From: [Clostridium] symbiosum
GTDB taxonomy: Bacteria; Bacillota; Clostridia; Lachnospirales; Lachnospiraceae
Length of the DNA stretch: 64,000 nt
Direction of reading: 5' to 3'
NCBI GenBank assembly: GCA_036419695.1
Contig: CP143946.1
Coordinates: forward strand, 4,706,001 to 4,770,000
Shown here: positions 1 to 9,081 of the stretch, piece by piece
How the letters are laid out: the number at the start of each line of letters is the position of its first letter
How positions within the stretch are numbered: position 1 is the stretch's first letter
Translations under genes and position numbers: made by a program
Notes under the pieces: model-generated
Database searches by the model: none
The model's input: only the letters and a program-made list of their open reading frames with translations
What the model was told of the DNA's origin: nothing

Positions 1-2338
1 TAATCTTGATCCCGGTATGTTCCGCAATATAATCCACATATTTTGCAGCAATATGGGGGCGGTTCAGATAGGCGACACTTATCTCTTTCCCATTCTTATC
101 CAGCCAGTCCCAGATACCGGTCAGATATTCCTGCCCGTAAAGGACCTCGATGCCCATCTGCTGTAAAACCGTTGTGTAAGGTTCTTCGTGAAGGTAATTG
201 TCCCCCACGAACTTCACCACGTATCCCTTTTTCAAAAACATCTTCAGGTACTGGAACGTGGTTTTGGAACCGGCGTCCTTGTCAAACGTCGGAACATAGT
301 GATCCACCACCAGGATGACGGGTTTTCCCATGCTCCTCTCCCGTGCGCGGAATGGGTTCGGATTGCCAGTGTTGACACACTGGTTTTGAAACTCCTCTTT
401 CCACTTTTCTTTCAGTTTCTCACTGTTTTCCACCTGATACCGCTTCAGGCCCCCGCCGTTAACATCCGTTCCATTGCTGACTCCCTCAAAATGGATTACC
501 TTTGAGAGCGGCTGATAAACCACTCTGTATCCTGCTTTTCTGACCTCAAAGGCCAAATCCGAATCCTCACAGTAGGCCGGTGCATAGCGCTCATCAAAAC
601 CGCCAATCTGTTTCCACAGTTCATTGGACAGAAGGATGGCGGCGCCCGAAATATAATCCACATCTTTCACATAGTTATATTCCGCCTTATCGGGATTGTC
701 CAGGCGGCCGTAATTCCATCCGGAACCGTCACTCCAGATAATTCCTCCGGCTTCCTGGAGACGGCCGTCTGGATAAACCAGCTTGGAGCCGACCATTCCG
801 ATGGAAGGATCCGACTGAATTAAATTTACGAGAGAACTGAGCCAGCCCTCCGTCACCTGCGTATCATTATTTAAAAACATCACATAACGGCCTCTTGCCG
901 ATTTGGCCGCATTATTGCAGTTTCTTAAAAATCCCTGGTTGGTTTCATTCCTGCAGACCGTGATATTGGAGACAAACTCTCCCAGATGCTCCGTGGCATC
1001 GCTTGAAACATCATCGGCTATCAGGATTTCATAGCTCACATCCTTCGTATGTTCCAGAATGGAGGCCAGACAGAGATAGGTATAGTGGATCTGGTTGTAC
1101 ACCGGAATAATAATCGATACCTCCGGATTTTCCTCCGCAGGAAAATTAAGTTTTCCGTACTGAAGGTACTCCTCACCGATTTCAAAATCTCCCTTAATTC
1201 TGTTCTTCCCTTCCTCCGACGTATACATTCCGATGGATCGGACCGGATGAAGCAGCGTATTTTTCCAGTATCCCAGAATCTTGCGTTTCCTGGTCCCCTT
1301 TGGGTAAGCTCTGTTGAATGCCTGTCCTATTTTTCTTCTGATTTTGAATATAACTGCCTCGTGGCGGTTTAAATAGGTCAGGGTTTTCCCCATCTCTCCG
1401 ATCTCACGGCGCAGATCGGCGATGATCACTTCCAGGTTCGCCACATGGTTATTCGTCAGACGCTGAACCTCCTGCACTTTTTTAAGCGCGGTGTCCTTCT
1501 CGGAAATCTCCGCCCGAAGCTGGCTTAACCGTTCCCTGGCGCGTTCCAGTTCTCCATCCACCTGCTTAAGTTCGGTGAGCGTCTTCGTCTTCACCATAAA
1601 GTCTTCCTGGTATGTCCTCTGGTTCTCCCCATGGACGTACTCCTGGAAGCTGCGCTCCATCTTCTCATAAAGGGGCAGCAGTTTCTCATCAATGCCGAAT
1701 TCTTTTAAAAATGAGGCCTGATCCCCAAATTTTTCACGAATGATACTCTGATACTGTCTGTAAAAATAGTGGAGCGTCCTGTACTTCACAAAACCGGCCG
1801 GGACCGGAAACAGAAATACCCACTCATAGTCAAGGGCATAGACCCCATCCTCCGTCACCAGCATATTTTCAAACAGGGCGTCAATGTTGGAGGCGGCATA
1901 GGCCGGTCCCTTCTCTTCCACCTCCACCGGTTCGCCCGCCGATGCGAACACCTCTTTAAATTCCGGCGTCACATGGAAATCCGAGACGAATTCCGGCTTG
2001 ATATCATAAATCAGTTCCATTCCTCTCTTCACGGCGGCGACGATATCGCCTGAGGCCAGTTCTTCACCCAGAATCTCCGCCATCGTCCTGCCCTGCAGAT
2101 AATTAAAGCGGGCCGTCCATCCGTCTTCGGACACCTCCGGCTTCACCAGCTTCATGCTCCCATTCTGGCTGGTCAGAAGATTATATTTTTCATCAAACGA
2201 GCGGATATGTGGAATTCCCTCCTCACAGAGGGCGGTCTTCTCAACAAAGCGCGTTCTGTTCTCTTCCAGAATCTGTGTCTTGATCTGGAATTTCTCCTGC
2301 CTCGTCCTGTTGTATTTAACAAACCTTAACTCTGACAC
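1..2338 (-). CDS. Large multidomain glycosyltransferase (3' end outside window)
   Basis: A continuous minus-strand reading frame of about 779 codons runs off the left edge. It starts at a GTG (2336-2338) with AAAGGAG ten bases upstream; an in-frame TGA lies further upstream, so no earlier start is likely. Order of parts: an N-terminal region (about 1-260) with a kinase-like GLLTEDGVYALDYEW-type stretch, a charged coiled coil (about 290-350), a GT2 domain from about residue 400 (VSIIIPVYNQ, then NND as the DxD-like motif near 486), and from about 669 the beginning of a GT4-type domain (ILVVDHYVPTFDKDAGS). It would build or extend a surface glycan at the membrane. It follows the methyltransferase by 5 bp and is in the same operon. 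The family assignment is good; the sugar is unknown. Confidence 0.85.
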   Translation of the reverse strand, partial: MSELRFVKYNRTRQEKFQIKTQILEENRTRFVEKTALCEEGIPHIRSFDEKYNLLTSQNGSMKLVKPEVSEDGWTARFNYLQGRTMAEILGEELASGDIVAAVKRGMELIYDIKPEFVSDFHVTPEFKEVFASAGEPVEVEEKGPAYAASNIDALFENMLVTEDGVYALDYEWVFLFPVPAGFVKYRTLHYFYRQYQSIIREKFGDQASFLKEFGIDEKLLPLYEKMERSFQEYVHGENQRTYQEDFMVKTKTLTELKQVDGELERARERLSQLRAEISEKDTALKKVQEVQRLTNNHVANLEVIIADLRREIGEMGKTLTYLNRHEAVIFKIRRKIGQAFNRAYPKGTRKRKILGYWKNTLLHPVRSIGMYTSEEGKNRIKGDFEIGEEYLQYGKLNFPAEENPEVSIIIPVYNQIHYTYLCLASILEHTKDVSYEILIADDVSSDATEHLGEFVSNITVCRNETNQGFLRNCNNAAKSARGRYVMFLNNDTQVTEGWLSSLVNLIQSDPSIGMVGSKLVYPDGRLQEAGGIIWSDGSGWNYGRLDNPDKAEYNYVKDVDYISGAAILLSNELWKQIGGFDERYAPAYCEDSDLAFEVRKAGYRVVYQPLSKVIHFEGVSNGTDVNGGGLKRYQVENSEKLKEKWKEEFQNQCVNTGNPNPFRARERSMGKPVILVVDHYVPTFDKDAGSKTTFQYLKMFLKKGYVVKFVGDNYLHEEPYTTVLQQMGIEVLYGQEYLTGIWDWLDKNGKEISVAYLNRPHIAAKYVDYIAEHTGIKI

Positions 2339-2343
2339 GGTGT

Positions 2344-3270
2344 CTATTCTCCTTTTTCATTGTTACGGGTGCCCGGCATCCTGCCGTCGTTCCTGTCTGC
2401 TCCGTGTACAGGGGCCTGCCGGTTCCCCTCGGTCCATATCACGAGAAAAGAATTCGCGAAATTCTCAAACTGGCCGTCCTCACAGACGGCGTCGTATGCT
2501 GCTCCCACGTCCATCAGCAGATATTCCGGATAATCATAGAGTGCCAGCATTCCGGTCAAGTCTCCCTTTTTCGGCAGATACTGTTCGGAATAGATGGAAG
2601 ACGGAAGGCGGTAATCCGGCATTGGATAATAGAATCTTCCTCCCTCCAGATACCTCTCCAGCTTCCGCTTCGTCACGCTCACCGCGTCCCTCTCTGCACC
2701 GGCAAAATACTTGAGGCCAAACTGGTTGCAGGCCGCAAGAATCAGCGTTCCGCCCGGCGCCAGAAGCTGTCTGGCCGCGCGAATCTGCCCGTCAAGCGGA
2801 TCTTTCTCTCCCACCCGGCTTTCCGCGTGCAGAGAACCGATTACCGTCACATAGGAAAACCTGCCCTGGTTCTCGGGATTTTCGGCATAAGACTCCAGAC
2901 TGCCGCATTCCAGCCTGAGTCCTGGATTTTCCTGATATCTGGCTTTTACCACGGAAAGGCTTTCCTCCGACTCGTCGAGTACCGTCACGTTTCCCGTCCT
3001 CTTTAAAAACAGCCCGGTCAGCGCGCCGAAATCGGCCCCCACCTGAAGGAGCGGTCCGCCCTCTTTAAAATCATACCATTCCAGAAGGTTTTCCCGAAGC
3101 GGAGCCAGCGCATAGAGGTAATCCAGACGTTTATTTTCTTTTAAAGCCCTCTTTATATCGAAACCCGTATCCGTCGTATATTTATCGATCAGACTCAGGA
3201 TCTCACCGTTCCGGCTCTTTTTCGTTTTCCTGTTATTCGTTAGGTTCGCACTATTGTTCAAATTCTCCAT
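2344..3270 (-). CDS. SAM-dependent methyltransferase of polysaccharide operon
   Basis: A 308-residue protein with a class I methyltransferase core: LLQVGADFGALTG is the SAM-binding glycine loop, followed by VTVLDESEES (acidic residue at the end of strand 2) and LLAPGGTLILAACN. A longer frame opens at 3342 but lies inside the ATPase gene; the ATG at 3270 has AAGGAGA eight bases upstream and is preferred. It lies between the Wzt-like ATPase (13 bp upstream) and the large glycosyltransferase. By analogy with O-antigen loci of the Wzt/methyltransferase type, it may cap or modify the glycan; that role is inference. Confidence 0.8.
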   Translation of the reverse strand: MENLNNSANLTNNRKTKKSRNGEILSLIDKYTTDTGFDIKRALKENKRLDYLYALAPLRENLLEWYDFKEGGPLLQVGADFGALTGLFLKRTGNVTVLDESEESLSVVKARYQENPGLRLECGSLESYAENPENQGRFSYVTVIGSLHAESRVGEKDPLDGQIRAARQLLAPGGTLILAACNQFGLKYFAGAERDAVSVTKRKLERYLEGGRFYYPMPDYRLPSSIYSEQYLPKKGDLTGMLALYDYPEYLLMDVGAAYDAVCEDGQFENFANSFLVIWTEGNRQAPVHGADRNDGRMPGTRNNEKGE

Positions 3271-3283
3271 CTCACAGGTCTCC

Positions 3284-4639
3284 TTACACATCGGCGTCCA
3301 CAAGCACCGCTTCCACTTCCGGTTCCATATCGTAGACTCCAACCGTGTTCTTATTGGAAATTACGGTGATGTTCACCACGTCGTAAAGCCGGTGGTAGAC
3401 TACGTGCTCCCCATTTTCAAAACCGGTGCAGCTCATGGACAGCAGATACTCCCCGCCCTGGAGCGTCATCTTCTGCGTAAACGCCACCTCATAAACATCG
3501 CCTTTTTTGACCGGCTTTATATCGGTTCCTTCAAACAGGGTATTGGTGCCGGTCAGGTCGTTGCCCTTTTTGTCCTTAATCGTATAGGTAAAAATAGGAG
3601 CCTGTATGGCATCGTTAAACCGGATCTTCTCCTTGATTGTAAACGATTCCCCCTTCAAAAGGAGGTTTGTGATATTGCCTCTCTGGTCAATCAGGCCCAT
3701 ATCAAATATTTCCGCCCTTCCGTCTCCATATTCCTCGCGGTTTAAATTGACCGTCAGTTTGTTCCGCATCAGAGAAGGGCCGGACGCCTTGTCTGCGGAA
3801 GCCGAATCTTCTCCCGCTTTCCCGCCGCCCATCTCGGCCAGCACAACCTTTTCTCCGGAAAAATCGCTCATCTGTGCAAGTTCTTCCCGCAGCGCCTCCA
3901 TCTGGCCTGCCAGGATTTTCTTGTACATATCCACCATCTTGCCTGCGGAACCCTCGGCGATAAATTCACCTCGGTTTAACAGGACTACCTTATCGCAGTA
4001 TTTGATAATACTGCCCATATCATGGGTAACCATGACGATTGTCGTCCCGTTTTTCCTGATCTCGTCCATCCTCCGGTAACACTTGGACTGGAAGAAAACA
4101 TCGCCGACCGACAGGGCCTCGTCCACAATCAGAATCTCCGGTTCCACGTTGATCGCCAGTGCAAAAGCCAGCCGCACGAACATACCGCTGGAATACGTCT
4201 TTACCGGCTGGTAAACGAAATCGCCGATGTCGGCAAATTCCAGGATATCCTGAAGCTTGGCCTCCATCTCTTTTCTGGAAAATCCCATCATCGTTCCGTT
4301 CATATAGATATTCTCAATTCCGGTATAATCCATGTTAAAACCGGCTCCCAGTTCCAGTAGGGCCGATATTGTGCCATCCACCTTCACCTGGCCCGACGTC
4401 GGCGTCAGGACTCCGGTTATAATTTTTAATATCGTGGATTTACCGGAACCGTTCGTTCCGATGATTCCGATTGTCTGTCCCTTTTCCACAGAAAAAGAAA
4501 TGTTGCTGAGGGCATAGAAGTCCTTATGATACTCCTTATGGCCGATATTCAGCGATTCCTTCAGACGGTCAATGGGTTTTTCATACAGCCGGTAGATTTT
4601 CGTTACATCTTTTATTTCAATTGCGTATTCTGCAGCCAT
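3284..4639 (-). CDS. Polysaccharide export ABC transporter ATPase (Wzt/TagH-like)
   Basis: A 451-residue protein. The N-terminal 250 residues form an ABC ATPase: Walker A GTNGSGKST at 61-69, signature YSSGM at 149-153, Walker B ILIVDEALSVGD around 168-179 and the switch histidine at 206. A C-terminal beta-rich domain (about 300-450) resembles the substrate-recognition domain of Wzt. The ATG at 4639 has GGAGG six bases upstream; the TTG four codons earlier overlaps that site. It should power export of a lipid-linked glycan together with an ABC-2 permease, which is normally adjacent; here the only candidate is at 27376-28191, 22.7 kb away. First gene of this minus-strand block. Confidence 0.92.
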   Translation of the reverse strand: MAAEYAIEIKDVTKIYRLYEKPIDRLKESLNIGHKEYHKDFYALSNISFSVEKGQTIGIIGTNGSGKSTILKIITGVLTPTSGQVKVDGTISALLELGAGFNMDYTGIENIYMNGTMMGFSRKEMEAKLQDILEFADIGDFVYQPVKTYSSGMFVRLAFALAINVEPEILIVDEALSVGDVFFQSKCYRRMDEIRKNGTTIVMVTHDMGSIIKYCDKVVLLNRGEFIAEGSAGKMVDMYKKILAGQMEALREELAQMSDFSGEKVVLAEMGGGKAGEDSASADKASGPSLMRNKLTVNLNREEYGDGRAEIFDMGLIDQRGNITNLLLKGESFTIKEKIRFNDAIQAPIFTYTIKDKKGNDLTGTNTLFEGTDIKPVKKGDVYEVAFTQKMTLQGGEYLLSMSCTGFENGEHVVYHRLYDVVNITVISNKNTVGVYDMEPEVEAVLVDADV

Positions 4640-4722
4640 TGCTTCCTCCAAAAAATGCGTATAATCGTTTGTATTATAACATATTCTTCCCTTTTTTCAT
4701 ACTGTCAAAAAGCTTAAGGAAA

Positions 4723-4836
4723 ATTTAGTTGAGATGCGAGGACGCCTCTGTGAGACGGAGGACGGGGGAGTGGGATGGGGGGCTGAGTCTTCAGTCCCGA
4801 TTTTTAGGTTATCGTAAGGGGGAATCCGGAGAAACA
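4723..4836 (+). repeat. Truncated copy of the large hairpin repeat ('a' arm only)
   Basis: This stretch matches the 'a' arm seen at 22301 and (reversed) at 29445 and 63852: TTAGTTGAGATGCGAGG, then the invariant GAGTCTTCAGTCCCG, then GGGGAATCCGGAGAAA. Similarity stops there and no complementary arm follows, so the copy is a fragment. It sits just upstream of the ATPase gene. The remaining bases of the 4640-5053 gap contain no convincing gene; they are AT-rich and probably hold the promoter of the zinc-ribbon gene. Confidence 0.8.
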
Positions 4837-5053
4837 GATGATAAAACCGGAACAGATTTCTGGAAATTTTTGTCTTATTTTATAATGTTCTGTCATATCC
4901 GCTTGAAAGGTTGTACAATTAGAGGTAGGATTCATAATAGGTATATACAATTTGCAATTTATGAACCTATAATGATCATGTCTGCTAACATGCAGAGCAC
5001 GAACAATGCCATTTACTGCAAATTGCATGAATCAGGAAAAAGGGGGAGTAATT

Positions 5054-5479
5054 ATGTTTTGTAAAAGATGTGGGGCACAACTGCCCGAAGGCGCAGGCAC
5101 GTGTCCGCAATGCGGCCAGCAGATGGTCATCCCGGAAAATCCTTCCGCACCGGCAGATCGGCCAACCGTCTGCGAAGAGAGGCACGACGAGTTTTCAGCG
5201 GCCGCCCGCAAATTGAGCGTATGGTGCTGGCTGGCGATTGCCTCATTGGCATGCGGCTGTTTTACGCTCTACAAGGGAATTGACAAAATGATGCGCTACA
5301 ACGACGGGGACTATTACCCCTATGAACCCGTGAACGCTTATGTCGGCGGGGATGCCTATAATTACATCATCAACGGCAATTATGCTACGGCGTTTTTTGT
5401 TTTGACGGCCATGTTCGTTCTGGCGGCTGTCGGCCTTCTGATTGTGCACTATTTGGCAGAAGCAAAGGAAAATAAATAA
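5054..5479 (+). CDS. Zinc-ribbon membrane protein
   Basis: A 141-residue protein starting MFCKRCGAQLPEG, with the pair CKRC and CPQC forming a zinc ribbon in the first 25 residues. Two hydrophobic segments follow (about 58-75 and 118-140), separated by a tyrosine/asparagine-rich loop. The ATG at 5054 has AGGGGGAG seven bases upstream; a longer frame from 5006 has no ribosome site. This architecture (N-terminal zinc ribbon plus membrane segments) is common in Clostridia and its function is generally unknown. Followed by a strong terminator. Confidence 0.8.
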   Translation: MFCKRCGAQLPEGAGTCPQCGQQMVIPENPSAPADRPTVCEERHDEFSAAARKLSVWCWLAIASLACGCFTLYKGIDKMMRYNDGDYYPYEPVNAYVGGDAYNYIINGNYATAFFVLTAMFVLAAVGLLIVHYLAEAKENK

Positions 5480-5483
5480 ATAA

Positions 5484-5519
5484 ATGTTTTGCAGCAGATG
5501 TGGAATTATACTGCAATCT
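5484..5519 (+). pseudogene. Possible remnant of a second zinc-ribbon gene
   Basis: Immediately after the preceding stop, an ATG opens a frame reading MFCSRCGIILQSKS, very like the first residues of the gene upstream (MFCKRCGAQ). The second CxxC pair is absent and the frame runs straight into the terminator hairpin. It may be what is left of a tandem duplicate. Low confidence because only about 11 residues are informative. Confidence 0.35.
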
Positions 5520-5573
5520 AAAAGCCGCAGCCGCCTTCCTCATTTTTTCGAGGGAAGCGGCTGCGGCTTTTTA
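5520..5573. terminator. Strong bidirectional terminator
   Basis: AAAGCCGCAGCCGC pairs perfectly with GCGGCTGCGGCTTT around a loop at 5535-5556, with A-rich and T-rich flanks on the two sides. It separates the plus-strand zinc-ribbon gene from the convergent histidine kinase. Confidence 0.92.
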
Positions 5574-5576
5574 TTG

Positions 5577-7739
5577 TCACTCCAGCGCCTCTTTCAGCAC
5601 ATGCATCATCCGATCCGCATCAATCGGCTTTGCTATATGGGCGTTCATTCCGCACTCTTCGGCCCGTTCAACATCCTCGCTGAACGCATTTGCCGTCATT
5701 GCCACGATCGGCACCGTCAGGCTGTCTGGACGCCCGGATGCCCGGATCTCCCGGCAGGCGTCGTAGCCGTTCATCACCGGCATCAGAATATCCATCAGAA
5801 TTATATCGAAAAATCCCGGAGCCATCTTCAGGTACAGATCCAATGCCTCCCGGCCGTTGACGGCTTTCATGCTTTTCATCCCAGCCATGGATAAAAACGT
5901 TTCCGCTATTTCCGCGTTTAGTTCATTGTCCTCCACCAGCAGACACTGTTTTCCACAGAGGCAGTTCATGATTTCCTCCGATTTAAATACGGAACCGGTG
6001 CCCTCCTCTTTTTCACGGAGCACCGCCGTCCGGAAGATCAGGGGCAGCACAAGTTCCACGCAAAACACGGACCCCTTACCGGGACTGCTCTCCACCCCAA
6101 TGTATCCTCCCATCAATTCCACCAGGTTCTTTGTGATGGCCATCCCCAGACCGGTTCCCTTATAGCTGGAACGGCCGGAATCATTTTCCTGGGTAAACGG
6201 CTCGAAAATATGTTTCTGGAACTCTTCCGACATTCCCACGCCCGTATCGGATATCACGAACCGGTACCGTCCTTTTCCCTCCCTGTCACAGGGCAGCTCT
6301 GAGGCCTCCACCGTGATTCTGCCGCCATCGGGAGTGCATTTCACCGCATTGCTCAGAATGTTCATGATAATCTGGCTGATACGGACCGGATCCCCCAGAA
6401 CGGTGTCATGGGTGATATTTTCATAATGGACCGTCAGGGACTGCCTCTTTTCTTCCGCCCTTTTTTCCACCAGCATCCGGTTGGACTCAATCAGCTCCGT
6501 CAGGGAAACCGCCTGGCTTGCCAGCTCGATCTTCTGGGCCTCAATCTTGGACATATCGAGGACATCGTTAATAATTCCCAGAAGCAGCCTGGAAGACACA
6601 TCGATTTTCGTCAGGCAGTCCGCCACACATTTCCTGTCATTTATATTTTCCTGGGCGATTCTGGCCATCCCGGTGATGGCATTCATCGGCGTCCTGATAT
6701 CATGGGACACGTTGGAAAGAAAGCTGCTCTTAGCCCGGTTTGCAGCCTCGGCGGCGTCGCGGGCGGAAACGATCTTCATATACTGAGCCTTGTCGAGCCT
6801 GTAGGTGTACAGATTGAAATAAATAAGCGTCAGAGCCACCAGAACCAGGCTCAGACCGCACTGCAAGAGCACTTCGTCCAGTTTTCCTCTGACCGACGCC
6901 TCTATCACCTCCGACGGCACCATAAAAAGCTGATAGCCGTCCATGCTCTCAAATGGCAGAACGCTGAGACAGTATTCCCTGTGCTCATCCTTCACCCAAG
7001 TTGTGGTACCGTGTCCGTGTATGGCGGACTCCGTCATTTTAGACAGCTTGTTTTGATCGGAAAACTTCAAACCCGAAAAGTATTCTTCCACCGTACCGTA
7101 ATTCTTTTCTTCCGTCTCTTTCCCCGCAAAATGCATAAAAGTATTTCCATTACCGTCTGCGAGTACAACCGTGGCGTCCCCGTCATAGAGCCCCTTATTC
7201 AGGCTGTCATATAGCGATGCGTTGCTGTAAGCCATTGCCAGCGCAGCCACCTTAAAACCGGCCACCTCATACGGTTCCACCGGAATGCTCACGAAAACGG
7301 CATCCTCCGAATCATTAAAAAGCCCTACCCTGAATATTTCTTCCTGTTTCTCCAGGAGGAGCTCCAGATCGGCGGTCTTCTGGATTTTTTCCCTTTTCCC
7401 GCCCTTTCCCGTTGCATATCCTTCGCCGTCTATCAGGTATATTCCAAACAGGTTGTTGTCGGCCGCGTTTCTTCCCAGATAAACGGAAAGTTCCTCCGTA
7501 CTCATCTGGTTAAACATCCTGAGTGTCTCACTGACATTGCGCAGCATGCTCCTGTTATCCGCAAACCGCATATCATACACCATGCAGTTTTGCTGCGCCA
7601 CTCTCCTCAGGTTGCTGGCGCTCATGTTTCTTGTAATGTTTTTATACGCATAGAAAAGAAGAAATCCCGATACAAAAATACAGGCTACCGATATGATTGT
7701 TCTCAGGGCTGCTCTTCTGCCGATGCCAGGTTTCTCCAC
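5577..7739 (-). CDS. Hybrid sensor histidine kinase/response regulator
   Basis: A 720-residue membrane sensor. TM1 is at about 14-33 and TM2 at 291-311, enclosing a roughly 255-residue extracytoplasmic sensor region of Cache type. The HisKA domain contains SHDIRTP with phospho-acceptor His346; the ATPase domain has N460/N464, DTGVGM at 498-503 and GTGLGM at 528-533. A C-terminal receiver begins CLLVEDNELNAE and carries the phosphorylation site Asp650 (ILMDILMP). There is no Hpt domain and no neighbouring response regulator, so its output partner is elsewhere. The start is a GTG with AAAGGGG seven bases upstream. The ligand is unknown. Confidence 0.93.
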   Translation of the reverse strand: MEKPGIGRRAALRTIISVACIFVSGFLLFYAYKNITRNMSASNLRRVAQQNCMVYDMRFADNRSMLRNVSETLRMFNQMSTEELSVYLGRNAADNNLFGIYLIDGEGYATGKGGKREKIQKTADLELLLEKQEEIFRVGLFNDSEDAVFVSIPVEPYEVAGFKVAALAMAYSNASLYDSLNKGLYDGDATVVLADGNGNTFMHFAGKETEEKNYGTVEEYFSGLKFSDQNKLSKMTESAIHGHGTTTWVKDEHREYCLSVLPFESMDGYQLFMVPSEVIEASVRGKLDEVLLQCGLSLVLVALTLIYFNLYTYRLDKAQYMKIVSARDAAEAANRAKSSFLSNVSHDIRTPMNAITGMARIAQENINDRKCVADCLTKIDVSSRLLLGIINDVLDMSKIEAQKIELASQAVSLTELIESNRMLVEKRAEEKRQSLTVHYENITHDTVLGDPVRISQIIMNILSNAVKCTPDGGRITVEASELPCDREGKGRYRFVISDTGVGMSEEFQKHIFEPFTQENDSGRSSYKGTGLGMAITKNLVELMGGYIGVESSPGKGSVFCVELVLPLIFRTAVLREKEEGTGSVFKSEEIMNCLCGKQCLLVEDNELNAEIAETFLSMAGMKSMKAVNGREALDLYLKMAPGFFDIILMDILMPVMNGYDACREIRASGRPDSLTVPIVAMTANAFSEDVERAEECGMNAHIAKPIDADRMMHVLKEALE

Positions 7740-7774
7740 TGTAATTCCCCTTTTTATATTATCTGATTGTTCCC

Positions 7775-7807
7775 GCAGGTATCATGTCCGCTACGCGCAC
7801 ATTATAC
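7775..7807 (-). repeat. 33-bp direct repeat, copy 1 (promoter-like)
   Basis: An exact 33-bp duplicate of 7886-7918. Read on the minus strand it begins GTATAATGTGCGCG, so each copy carries a TATAAT hexamer pointing toward the histidine kinase. Short palindromes such as ATTCAC-TCC-GTGAAT lie between the copies. Confidence 0.75.
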
Positions 7808-7885
7808 GATATTCACTCCGTGAATACGTGTCTCCGACGGAACTTAGCGCCCGTATTTCTGCGGTTGACGCAGAAAACGGTATGC

Positions 7886-7918
7886 GCAGGTATCATGTCC
7901 GCTACGCGCACATTATAC
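7886..7918 (-). repeat. 33-bp direct repeat, copy 2 (promoter-like)
   Basis: Second copy, 111 bp from the first. On the minus strand it is preceded by TGG, giving TGGTATAAT, an extended -10 type element. The two copies could be tandem promoters or regulator sites for the kinase gene. The remaining intergenic bases up to 8151 are AT-rich and hold the mgsA leader; I see no gene in them. Confidence 0.7.
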
Positions 7919-8151
7919 CATACCTTTACACACAGAAGAAGAAAATTTTACATTAAAATGTTAAAATAGGATAGTAATGTCAGAAATCTTCTTCGATGCT
8001 CCTCACATGGTAATCACAACGGGGTACGGATACAGATAATACGATGATTTATGCTGTATAATTTCTCTTTTCTTGACATTTCTTCCATTTTATGCAAGAA
8101 TCAGGTTACTGCCATGCTGTAATACAATCAGTGAAAAGGAGAGTGATTCAT

Positions 8152-8616
8152 ATGGATTTTTTAACAATGACAATCGGAAAACAGAAAAATATAGCTTTAA
8201 TCGCACATGACAATAAAAAGAAGGATCTTATCAACTGGTGCGAGGAGAATAAAGAGATCTTGAAAAAACATTTCCTGTGCGGGACAGGCACTACCGCCAG
8301 GATGATCACGGATTATACCGCCCTGCCGGTGAAGGGCTATAACAGCGGCCCTCTCGGAGGGGATCAGCAGATTGGCGCCAAGATTGTTGAGGGACAGATT
8401 GATTTTATCATCTTCTTCTCCGACCCGCTTACCGCCCAGCCCCACGACCCGGATGTCAAAGCACTGCTCAGAATTGCGCAGGTTTATGATATTCCCATCG
8501 CCAATAACAAGGCAACCGCGGATTTTATGATTACGTCCAGCCTGATGGATCAGGAATATGAGCATGACATTATCAATTTCCACCAGAATATCAAGCAGAG
8601 GGCGGAAACATTGTAG
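8152..8616 (+). CDS. mgsA: Methylglyoxal synthase
   Basis: A 154-residue protein matching methylglyoxal synthase along its length: NIALIAHDNKKKDLI at the start, the phosphate-binding GTGTTA at about 44-49, SGPLGGDQQIGA containing the catalytic Asp, and FFSDPLTAQPHDPD. It converts dihydroxyacetone phosphate to methylglyoxal and phosphate in the cytoplasm, a bypass used when sugar phosphates build up. The ATG at 8152 has AAGGAGAG about eight bases upstream; the longer frame from 8092 lacks a ribosome site. Monocistronic as far as can be seen; an imperfect inverted repeat (8665-8703, AGCGTG/CACGCT) lies downstream. Confidence 0.95.
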   Translation: MDFLTMTIGKQKNIALIAHDNKKKDLINWCEENKEILKKHFLCGTGTTARMITDYTALPVKGYNSGPLGGDQQIGAKIVEGQIDFIIFFSDPLTAQPHDPDVKALLRIAQVYDIPIANNKATADFMITSSLMDQEYEHDIINFHQNIKQRAETL

Positions 8617-8736
8617 GTTCCTGTTGATCGGCCGCCCCCGCTGTGGTAGAATCAAAACTGCCCGGAGCGTGCTGATGGCGGGAATGAATTATCAACACGC
8701 TCTGGACATGACACTACACAAAGGAGGACACGGACT

Positions 8737-9081
8737 ATGAAACAGCGCAATATTGCGGTATGTATTTTACTGCTGTTCGTAACATGCGGCATCTATGGAA
8801 TTTACTGGATGATTGTACTGAATGACGAGACAAATGCCCTTTCCGGAAGAATGGGGACGAGCGGAGGAATGGTTTTTCTGTTTTCCCTGCTGACCTGCGG
8901 AATTTATGCCTTTTACTGGATGTACCAGATGGGAAATGCCGTTGAGATGATTCATGACCAGCACGGCGAACCAAGGGGAAGCGCGCCGGTGATTTATCTG
9001 CTTCTCAGCCTGTTCGGACTGAGCATTGTAGCTTATGCTCTATTACAGAATGAGCTGAATAAATATCTTCCAAATGCATAA
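8737..9081 (+). CDS. DUF4234 family membrane protein
   Basis: A 114-residue protein with three hydrophobic segments and the repeated motif LLFVTCGIYGIYWMI / LLTCGIYAFYWMYQM, which is typical of DUF4234 proteins. AAAGGAGG lies nine bases before the ATG. It overlaps the next gene by 8 bp, so the two are translationally coupled. Function unknown. Confidence 0.85.
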   Translation: MKQRNIAVCILLLFVTCGIYGIYWMIVLNDETNALSGRMGTSGGMVFLFSLLTCGIYAFYWMYQMGNAVEMIHDQHGEPRGSAPVIYLLLSLFGLSIVAYALLQNELNKYLPNA

